From the NCBI GenBank assembly GCA_039029535.1, contig JBCCFW010000122.1, positions 1-23,306 on the forward strand: a stretch of 23,306 bases of DNA, read 5' to 3'. Source of the DNA: JBCCFW01 sp039029535 (GTDB lineage Bacteria > Acidobacteriota > JBCCFW01). This document shows, one piece after another, positions 7,427 to 13,472 of this stretch. Position 1 is the stretch's first letter, and every line of letters begins with the position of its first letter. The notes under the pieces are model-generated. The model was given only the letters and a program-made list of their open reading frames with translations, did no database searches and had not been told where the DNA came from. A program made the translations under genes and the position numbers.

Positions 7427-8605
7427 ATGATGCGTCGACTCCTCCTCATCGCCGTCGTGTTGGCCTGCGCGGTCGGCACGGCCGGCGCCGCGACGCTCAC
7501 GAAGGTCACCTGGAGCACGGGCGACTCGATCTCGCGGGTGAACTTCCACTTTGGGAGAGCGTTGACTCCCGACATCATCCGCGCGTCCGACCGGATGCTC
7601 CGCGTCGACTTGAAGGGCACCGACGCCAGCGCCGTTCCGAGCCGGCTCGACCCGCGGGACGGACGTGTCGAGAAGATCCAGCGTCTCCCCGAGCGGGCCC
7701 GACCCTTCCTCCCCGAAGGCGTGACCGCGCGCTTCCTCGTGACCCTCGCCGATCCGAAGCTGTCGTTCTCCTTCGAGGAGACGACCAGCGGCTTCCGCTT
7801 GCTCGTCGGCTCCGCCGTGGACGTCGGCGTTCCCACCGTGCGCGAGACGGCCGCGACGCCGCGTGAGCCCGCCCTCGGCACCGGGCTCGGTGAGCTGCCC
7901 GAGCGCACGACGACCATCGAGCTCGAGGGGGCCTCCCGGGACGAGACCCTGCCGCAGCCCCTCGGCTTCCGGCCCTCGGAGGACCTCGTGGTCCGCGCCG
8001 GCCCGTCGTCGCTCCACGCCCAGGTCGGCACGGTGCCGGCGGGTCGCACCGCCGTCGCCGTCGCGCGGCGGGGAGCCTGGCTTCACCTGGCGGGTGGAGG
8101 GTGGGTGGCTCACGGCCTGCCGGTGGGCGCCGAGCACGCCCACGCGCGACGGCGCGCCATGGCCTGGAGCATCGTGACGCTCGGGACCGGCCTCGCCATC
8201 TCGGTGCGCGAAGCCCTGCCCGGTCAAGAGCCCGGAGCGGCCGCCATCGCTCGCTTGTTCGCCCAGCCGGTGACGCTCGCCCGCGTCGAGGTCCGCGCCA
8301 CCTCGCCCACGTCGTATGGCTTCCGCCTGCCTGGTCGTGCGGGACGCGTGAAGGTCACCCTGAAGAACGGCGTGATCATCGAGAGCCTCGACCCGCGCGA
8401 CCTCACCGTGGCTGCCGGCGTGACGTCCGAGGTGATCTCCGGCGCCTTCGACAGCCCCGAGATCCTGCCCGGCCAGGTGTGGAAGGGCTGGGTCCTGCTG
8501 CCGCCGGGGCTCGACTTCCAGTCCGTCGAGGACGTCCGCTTCCAGGTGGGTCGTCGTCAGCACCGCCTGCTCGTCGTACCCGGGAGCGGGGAGCCCGTGC
8601 GATGA
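7427..8605 (+). CDS. Secreted AMIN-like / SH3-domain envelope protein
   Basis: A 392-residue protein with a clear signal peptide (MMRRLLL, hydrophobic core, cleavage near AGA at 20-22). Residues about 24-128 resemble an AMIN-type beta domain ('ISRVNFHFGRALTPDII' onward to 'FSFEETTSGFRLLV'), the module that targets amidases and secretins to peptidoglycan. Residues about 187-233 are one SH3b domain ('LVVRAGPSSLHAQVGTVPAG' to 'GGWVAHG'). The C-terminal 140 residues form an unassigned beta-rich domain ('GRVKVTLKNGVIIESLDPRD'). No catalytic residues are recognisable, so I see a cell-wall-binding accessory protein rather than an enzyme. Two stop codons follow in tandem (TGATGA at 8603-8608). No Shine-Dalgarno is evident. 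The AMIN call is by pattern only. Confidence 0.75.
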   Translation: MMRRLLLIAVVLACAVGTAGAATLTKVTWSTGDSISRVNFHFGRALTPDIIRASDRMLRVDLKGTDASAVPSRLDPRDGRVEKIQRLPERARPFLPEGVTARFLVTLADPKLSFSFEETTSGFRLLVGSAVDVGVPTVRETAATPREPALGTGLGELPERTTTIELEGASRDETLPQPLGFRPSEDLVVRAGPSSLHAQVGTVPAGRTAVAVARRGAWLHLAGGGWVAHGLPVGAEHAHARRRAMAWSIVTLGTGLAISVREALPGQEPGAAAIARLFAQPVTLARVEVRATSPTSYGFRLPGRAGRVKVTLKNGVIIESLDPRDLTVAAGVTSEVISGAFDSPEILPGQVWKGWVLLPPGLDFQSVEDVRFQVGRRQHRLLVVPGSGEPVR

Positions 8606-8678
8606 TGAGAAAACCCCGCTTCTCTCGGTCGCCTCGCTGGCCCCGATGGGAGCTCATCCGGACCGGACGCTGCCGCGC

Positions 8679-9503
8679 ATGCGCATCCTGCTGACCAACG
8701 ACGACGGCATCCGCGCTGAGGGCCTGGCCGCCCTCCGCGAGGGCCTGCACGACGTCGGCGAGGTGATCACGGTGGCGCCAGCCACCGAGATGTCCGGGGT
8801 CTCGCACGCGCTCACCCTCACCCGGCCGCTGTCGGTCCACCGTCTCGACGAGCGCTCCTTCGCCGTGGACGGCACCCCGTCCGACTGCGTGAACCTGAGC
8901 TGCAACACCTTGCTGCCCGAGCGACCGACGGTGTGCGTCTCGGGCATCAACCACGGCGCCAACCTCGGTGACGACGTTTCCTACTCGGGCACCGTGGGGG
9001 CCGCCATCGAGGGCTGCTTCTTCGGGCTGCCCTCGATCGCCGTCTCTCAGTTCCAGGGCAACGCGCAGAGCGACTTCGACGCGGCCGTCACCGTCGTGCG
9101 CGACATCCTGCTGCACTTCGAGCAGCACCCCGACTGCCTTCCGTCGGGCTGCTTCTTGAACGTGAACCTGCCCTCGGAGCCGCCCCGCGGCGTGCGCGCC
9201 ACGCGGCTCGGTCGACGGCACTACCGCGACGGCGTGCTCCAGAGGGAAGACCCACGCGGACGCACCTACTACTGGATCGGTGGCGAGCCGGTGTGGGACC
9301 ACGAAGAGGGGACCGACCAGCACGCGGTCACGGCCCTCGGCTGCGTGAGCCTGAGCCTCCTCGGCACCGACTTCTCCTGCGCGGCCCCCGGTGGGCCGGC
9401 GCCGCCGCCCGAACGACCCGGTCAGCTCCAGGCGGACCTTGGTGAGCTGGTCGAGCGGGTCGAGCTCGGTCTCGCCCGGGCCTTCGGCGAGGTGCAGGGA
9501 TGA
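8679..9503 (+). CDS. surE: 5'/3'-nucleotidase SurE
   Basis: SurE removes phosphate from nucleoside 5'- and 3'-monophosphates in a metal-dependent reaction in the cytoplasm and is linked to stress and stationary-phase survival. The N-terminus 'MRILLTNDDGIRAEGL' carries the metal-binding Asp-Asp pair at residues 8-9. Family motifs follow in order: 'EMSGVSHALTLTRPL', 'DGTPSDCVNLS' and 'VSGINHGANLGDDVSYSGTV'. I start at ATG 8679 because the catalytic strand begins there; ATG 8646 would add 11 unconserved residues. Neither has a strong ribosome site. At 274 residues it is slightly longer than the E. coli enzyme, mainly from a Pro-rich C-terminal stretch. The stop overlaps pcm by 4 nt; surE-pcm adjacency is common in bacteria. 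Confidence 0.95.
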   Translation: MRILLTNDDGIRAEGLAALREGLHDVGEVITVAPATEMSGVSHALTLTRPLSVHRLDERSFAVDGTPSDCVNLSCNTLLPERPTVCVSGINHGANLGDDVSYSGTVGAAIEGCFFGLPSIAVSQFQGNAQSDFDAAVTVVRDILLHFEQHPDCLPSGCFLNVNLPSEPPRGVRATRLGRRHYRDGVLQREDPRGRTYYWIGGEPVWDHEEGTDQHAVTALGCVSLSLLGTDFSCAAPGGPAPPPERPGQLQADLGELVERVELGLARAFGEVQG

Positions 9504-10174
9504 GCCATGGCCACGACGCCCTGGCCATCCTCCGCGAGAAGATGGTGCAGCGAGAGGTGATCGATCGCGGCATCACCGACGAGCGGGTCATCGAGGCGAT
9601 GCTGACGATCCCTCGGCATGCCTTCGTCGATGAGGCCCTGTCGACCCGGGCCTACGGACCCGACGCGCTGCCCATCGGTCAGAAGCAGACGATCAGCAAG
9701 CCGCACACCGTCGCCCTCATGAGCTCGCTGCTCGCGCCCACGCCCGACGACGACGTCCTCGAGATCGGCACGGGCTCGGGCTATCAGGCGGCCGTGATGT
9801 CGCGGCTCGCGCGCTCGGTGTGGACCATCGAGCGCATCCCGGCTCTCATCCGGCGGGCACGGCAGGTGCTGGCCAAGCTCGGCCTCGACAACGTGAACAT
9901 CGTCTCCGGGGACGGCACGGTGGGGCTGCCCGAGCAGGGACCGTGGACTCGCATCATCGTCACCGCCGCCTCGCCCGACCTGCCCGAGATCCTCTTCGAG
10001 CAGCTCGCCGAGCGGGGGAAGATGGTCGTGCCGGTCGCCGAGGACGACGGCACCGAGCGACTGCAGGTCGTCGAGCGCATCCACGGTCGGCGGGTGGTCA
10101 CCGGCTCGGAGGTCTGTTCCTTCGTGCCCCTCATCGGTGAGGACGGCTACCGGCCGCCGAACCGGCACTCGTGA
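9500..10174 (+). CDS. pcm: Protein-L-isoaspartate O-methyltransferase
   Basis: Pcm uses S-adenosylmethionine to methylate isoaspartyl residues in aged proteins, starting their repair to aspartate. The 224-residue sequence has the family's order of motifs: 'RHAFVDEAL' near residue 40, the 'GQKQTISKPHTVALM' substrate segment, SAM motif I 'VLEIGTGSGYQAAVMS', 'NVNIVSGDGTVGLP', and 'RIIVTAASPDLPEILFEQLA' with 'MVVPV' after it. The start ATG overlaps the surE stop (ATGA), so the two are translationally coupled. The length is close to the usual 208-220 residues and nothing conserved appears missing. Confidence 0.95.
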   Translation: MSHGHDALAILREKMVQREVIDRGITDERVIEAMLTIPRHAFVDEALSTRAYGPDALPIGQKQTISKPHTVALMSSLLAPTPDDDVLEIGTGSGYQAAVMSRLARSVWTIERIPALIRRARQVLAKLGLDNVNIVSGDGTVGLPEQGPWTRIIVTAASPDLPEILFEQLAERGKMVVPVAEDDGTERLQVVERIHGRRVVTGSEVCSFVPLIGEDGYRPPNRHS

Positions 10175-10205
10175 AGCGACGCGAGGAAAAGCGGAGACGA
10201 CGCGG

Positions 10206-11138
10206 ATGAAGCTGCCTTGGGATCGTTTTCTCGGCGGGCTCGCGATCGGTGCGGCCGACGGCGTGCCGGGCGTGTCGGGCGGGACCATCGCCCTCCTGCT
10301 CGGGCTGTACGAGCGGCTGCTGGAGTCCGCTCAGGCCGTCATTGCGGCGCCGTTCACCTTCCGCGACCCGAGCCAGCGACCGGCGCTGTACGCGGGCCTG
10401 CGCTTCCTCGTGCCCCTCGGCGCCGGGGTCGTGACCGCCTATCTCATCGTGACCAAGCTCCTGGTCGGCAAGACCGGTGAGCCCGGCTTGCTGCTGCGGG
10501 CGGAGTCGGCGCCTTACCTCTACGCGCTCTTCTTCGGCCTGGTCCTCGGCTCGGCCTGGGTGGTGTGGGGACGCGTGCCGGAGCCCCGAGCGCCGACGGC
10601 CGCTTGGCTCCTCCTCGGCACGCTCGTCTCGTACTCGATCATCGGGATCGAGCGCAGCCAAGACACGCCCGCGACCTGGACGCTCCTGCCCGGGGCGGCG
10701 GTGGCCATCTCGGCGATGCTGCTGCCGGGCGTCAGCGGCTCGATGGTGCTGCTCATCCTGGGCCAGTACGTCGTCGTCTCGCAGGCCGTGCACGACCGGA
10801 ACCTGCCGCCGCTGATGGTCTTCGGCTGCGGGATCCTGCTCGGCGCTGCCGTCGCCATCCCGGTGCTCAAGCGCGTGTTGGCGCGCTGGCCGCGGGCGGC
10901 GCTGGCGACCCTCACGGGGCTCATGCTCGGCTCGCTGCGAGCGACCTGGCCCTACAAGGACGGCTACGACCCCAAGGTCTCCAGTCTCTCCAACCGCTTC
11001 GACCTGAACGCCATCGGGGTCGGGGAGGGGATCGGCGTGATCGCCCTGGTCGGCTTCGGCTTCTTCCTGGCCTGGGCGGCCGACCGCTTCCAGCCGGCGA
11101 AGGACGGGGACGCCGAGGCTGCGCCCGCCGAGGCCTGA
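10206..11138 (+). CDS. DUF368 / PopT-type polyprenyl-phosphate transporter
   Basis: A 310-residue polytopic membrane protein with about eight hydrophobic helices. It has the two inverted-repeat signatures of the DUF368 family: 'GAADGVPGVSGGTIALLLG' near residues 15-33 and 'MLLPGVSGSMVLLILGQY' near 171-188. Family members have been identified as flippases that recycle undecaprenyl phosphate, the lipid carrier for peptidoglycan and surface polysaccharides, back across the inner membrane. The role here is by family. The start ATG 10206 has GGAG at 10193-10196. It lies 31 nt after pcm and may share its transcript, although there is no obvious functional tie. It ends in an Ala/Glu-rich cytoplasmic tail. 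Confidence 0.88.
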   Translation: MKLPWDRFLGGLAIGAADGVPGVSGGTIALLLGLYERLLESAQAVIAAPFTFRDPSQRPALYAGLRFLVPLGAGVVTAYLIVTKLLVGKTGEPGLLLRAESAPYLYALFFGLVLGSAWVVWGRVPEPRAPTAAWLLLGTLVSYSIIGIERSQDTPATWTLLPGAAVAISAMLLPGVSGSMVLLILGQYVVVSQAVHDRNLPPLMVFGCGILLGAAVAIPVLKRVLARWPRAALATLTGLMLGSLRATWPYKDGYDPKVSSLSNRFDLNAIGVGEGIGVIALVGFGFFLAWAADRFQPAKDGDAEAAPAEA

Positions 11139-11149
11139 GACCACCGCGA

Positions 11150-11182
11150 GCGCCGATTTCCTCACCGCAATGCTGGCGCTTT
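11150..11182 (+). terminator. Weak hairpin after the DUF368 gene
   Basis: AGCGCC (11150-11155) can pair with GGCGCT (11175-11180), followed by only TT. The loop is 19 nt and the stem short, so support is weak. Confidence 0.25.
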
Positions 11183-11202
11183 GGGGCCGTGACCCCTACA
11201 AT
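11173..11202 (+). promoter_or_regulatory. Candidate promoter for tRNA-Pro (and perhaps apt)
   Basis: TACAAT at 11197-11202 matches the -10 consensus at 5 of 6. CTGGCG at 11173-11178, 18 nt upstream, is a poor -35 (3 of 6). GGGG-CCGTGA-CCCC (11183-11196) abuts the -10. Transcription would begin near 11209, about 28 nt before the mature tRNA. Confidence 0.45.
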
Positions 11203-11235
11203 GCGCGCCTCGCGTCGCCTCGGCGACCGAGTCGG

Positions 11236-11313
<78 letters not shown>

Positions 11314-11359
11314 ACTTTTCCTTCCCCGGACCCAGCTCGCGGTCCGCCGCGGAGACGCC

Positions 11360-11881
11360 ATGGACGCCGCTGGCCTGAAGGACCTGATCCGGGACGTTCC
11401 CGACTTCCCCAAGGCGGGCATCCTCTTCCGCGACATCACCCCGGTGCTCGCCTCGCCCGAGGCCCTCCGCGCCTCCGTCCAGGCGATGACCGAGCCCCTG
11501 CGCGAGCACGATGTCGACTGCGTCCTCGGGATGGAGTCGCGGGGCTTCCTCTTCGGCCCGCTCATGGCGCTCGAGCTCGAGGCCTCGTTCGTGCCGCTCC
11601 GCAAGCCGGGCAAGCTCCCGCACGACGTCATCAGCGAGAGCTACGACCTCGAGTACGGCCAGGACTCCCTGGAGATGCACTCCGACGCCATCGCGTCGGG
11701 CCAGGCCGTCGCCATCGTCGACGACCTCATCGCCACGGGGGGCACCGCCGCCGCTGCCATCAAGCTCGCCGAGAAGGCCGGCGGGCGGGTGGTCGGCTGC
11801 TCCTTCCTCATCGAGCTCGCCGCCCTCGAGGGTCGGTCCCGCCTCGGTGATCGGCCGGTCCACTCGGTGCTGACCTACTGA
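11360..11881 (+). CDS. apt: Adenine phosphoribosyltransferase
   Basis: Apt converts adenine and PRPP into AMP and pyrophosphate in cytoplasmic purine salvage. The 173-residue protein has 'IRDVPDFPKAGILFRDITPV' near the N-terminus, 'GMESRGFLFG' and 'PLRKPGKLPHDV' for adenine recognition, 'YGQDSLEMHSDAI', and the PRPP loop 'IVDDLIATGGTAAAA' with Asp121-Asp122. The ATG at 11360 follows GGAGA at 11351-11355. The length is normal (E. coli 183). The stop is immediately followed by one arm of a 19-bp inverted repeat. Confidence 0.95.
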   Translation: MDAAGLKDLIRDVPDFPKAGILFRDITPVLASPEALRASVQAMTEPLREHDVDCVLGMESRGFLFGPLMALELEASFVPLRKPGKLPHDVISESYDLEYGQDSLEMHSDAIASGQAVAIVDDLIATGGTAAAAIKLAEKAGGRVVGCSFLIELAALEGRSRLGDRPVHSVLTY

Positions 11882-12040
11882 GAGCCCGTGAGGGAATCCC
11901 CCGCCGGCTGCGCGTCGCGATCCCGTCGCGCTGCGACCACCTCATTCGCTCACGTGGGGCCTGCCACGCCACGCTCCCTCGGCGGCCCCAGCGCTTGGTC
12001 TCCCGACACTCGCTTCGACGCGGGATTCCCTCACGGGCTC
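11882..12040. repeat. 159-bp element bounded by a perfect 19-bp inverted repeat
   Basis: GAGCCCGTGAGGGAATCCC (11882-11900) is the exact reverse complement of 12022-12040. The left arm begins on the base after the apt stop. The 121-nt interior holds two more hairpins: 11911-11935 (CGCGA/TCGCG core plus CGC/GCG) and TGGGGCC/GGCCCCA (11955-11961 with 11984-11990). RNA from this segment could fold as a three-way junction. No protein in it is credible. Candidates are a structured RNA, an unusual terminator, or a MITE-like element. I see no target-site duplication and no second copy in the window. Confidence 0.7.
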
Positions 12041-12056
12041 CCCCCCCGGAGCGCCC
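12035..12056 (+). other. Hairpin that competes with the 19-bp repeat stem
   Basis: GGGCTCC (12035-12041) can pair with GGAG-CG-CCC (12048-12056) over 7 bp with a 2-nt bulge and a six-C loop. It reuses bases of the right repeat arm, so the two folds exclude each other. GCCCC/GGGGC pairing near 12054-12066 is a further local option. Confidence 0.35.
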
Positions 12057-12099
12057 CCGAGGGGGCCGGCGAGCACTGAACAGGGGACCGAGCACCGCC

Positions 12100-12118
12100 G
12101 CCGAAGAGGCTTGTTTTT
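12100..12118 (+). terminator. Possible weak terminator (T-tract) before the PilT-like gene
   Basis: A short GCC-GAAGA-GGC hairpin (12100-12110) is followed by TTGTTTTT (12111-12118), the only strong T-tract in this 336-nt gap. The 3-bp stem is too weak to be convincing alone. Confidence 0.3.
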
Positions 12119-12143
12119 CCGGCACTTACGCCCATCCTGCGGG

Positions 12144-12173
12144 TTGTCGGAACACCGCCCTTGATGCCATGAT
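12144..12173 (+). promoter_or_regulatory. Candidate promoter for the PilT-like/alaS unit
   Basis: TTGTCG (12144-12149), an 18-nt spacer, then CATGAT (12168-12173; 4 of 6). A start near 12180 would sit 38 nt before GTG 12218. Confidence 0.4.
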
Positions 12174-12217
12174 CGCAGCACGCTGACCGCTCCTTGGTCG
12201 GCGCCTGGACCGAAGCC

Positions 12218-13444
12218 GTGCACGTTCACGAGATCCTCAAGCTCGCGGCCGAGAAGAAGGCCACCGACCTGCATCTCAAGGTCGGGAGCCATCCGGTCGT
12301 GCGCGTGGACGGCCAGCTCCAGCCGCTGGTCGAGCTGCGACGCCTCCAGGCCGAGGACACCATCGCCTCCGCCTTCTCGCTCATGTCCGTGCGGCAGCGC
12401 GAGAAGTTCAAGAAGCTCCGCGAGATCGACCTGTCGTACTCGGTGCCCGGCCAGGGGCGCTTCCGGGTCCACGTCTTCCACCAGCGGGGCTCGGTGGGCC
12501 TGGCCTTCCGCGTCGTCCCCGTGCAGGTCCCGAAGGTCACCGACCTCGAGCTCCCGCCGGTGCTCGAGACCATCGCCGACGAGCAGTCTGGTCTCATCCT
12601 CTGCACGGGACCACGCGCCTCGGGCAAGTCGACGGTCCTCGCCGCCCTGGTCGAGCACGTCAACGCCAGCCGCAGCGTCCACGTGGTCACTCTCGAGGAT
12701 CCGATCGAGATCCTCCACCGCGACAAGAAGGCGCTGGTCAATCAGCGCGAGGTCGGCGTCGACACCGAGTCCTTCGCGGCCGGGCTTCGCTCGGCGCTCC
12801 GTCTCGACCCCGACGTCGTCCTCGTCGGTGAGCTGCCCGACCCCGACTCGATCGAGACCGCGCTCGCGGCCGCCGAGAACGGTCACCTCGTGCTCTCGGC
12901 CCTCCCGACCCTCGACGCGGTCGAAAGCATCGACCGCCTGGTCGGCGCTTTCGCGGAGGGCAGGCAAGCGCAGGTGCGCGTGCAGCTCGCCTCGGTGCTG
13001 CGGGCGGTGATCAGCCTGCGGATGGTGCCGTGCAGCGACGGGGTGGGGCGGGTGCCGGCAGTGGAGATCCTCCGGTCCACGCCCTACCTGCGCGAGTGCA
13101 TCGAGTCGGTCGACAAGCACCGGCAGATCCCCGACCTCATCGTCGCCGGTGGTCCCGAGCACGGGATGCAGAGCTTCGATCAGTCCCTGCTCGAGCTCTT
13201 CGAGAAGGGACGCATCAGCCGTGAAGAGGCCGAGCGTCGGCTCAGCCGTCCCGACCTCGTCCGTCGGATGCCGTCGGTGCCGGCCACGCCACCGCCGGCC
13301 TCGCAAGCCCCCGTCACGCCGGCTGCCCCGACCGCGCCGGCCACGACCTTGCCGACCCGTTCCGAAAACTCGGGAGGCGGTCCACCGACCCTCCCGACCC
13401 CGCCCGAAGCCGATGGCGCCCAAGACATCGGAGACCATTTCTAG
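12218..13444 (+). CDS. PilT-like type IV pilus retraction ATPase, divergent motifs
   Basis: A 408-residue secretion-type ATPase. The N-terminus 'HEILKLAAEKKATDLHLKVG' is characteristic of PilT/PilU. The P-loop reads 'GPRASGKST' instead of the usual GPTGSGKST. The Asp box is 'VTLEDPIEI', the Walker B segment 'DPDVVLVGELPD' where PilT has GEMRD, and the His box 'ENGHLVLSALPT' where PilT has TLHT. The C-terminus has 'GMQSFDQSLLELFEKGRISR', then a Pro/Ala/Thr-rich tail of about 75 residues. Canonical PilT hexamers retract type IV pili; no other pilus gene is present here. The lost Arg and His suggest altered catalysis or a regulatory paralogue. I use GTG 12218; TTG 12194 would add eight residues, and neither has a clear Shine-Dalgarno. 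alaS starts 28 nt downstream. Confidence 0.82.
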   Translation: MHVHEILKLAAEKKATDLHLKVGSHPVVRVDGQLQPLVELRRLQAEDTIASAFSLMSVRQREKFKKLREIDLSYSVPGQGRFRVHVFHQRGSVGLAFRVVPVQVPKVTDLELPPVLETIADEQSGLILCTGPRASGKSTVLAALVEHVNASRSVHVVTLEDPIEILHRDKKALVNQREVGVDTESFAAGLRSALRLDPDVVLVGELPDPDSIETALAAAENGHLVLSALPTLDAVESIDRLVGAFAEGRQAQVRVQLASVLRAVISLRMVPCSDGVGRVPAVEILRSTPYLRECIESVDKHRQIPDLIVAGGPEHGMQSFDQSLLELFEKGRISREEAERRLSRPDLVRRMPSVPATPPPASQAPVTPAAPTAPATTLPTRSENSGGGPPTLPTPPEADGAQDIGDHF

Positions 13445-13472
13445 CTCGAGAACGAGCCACTCGGAGTTCCCC

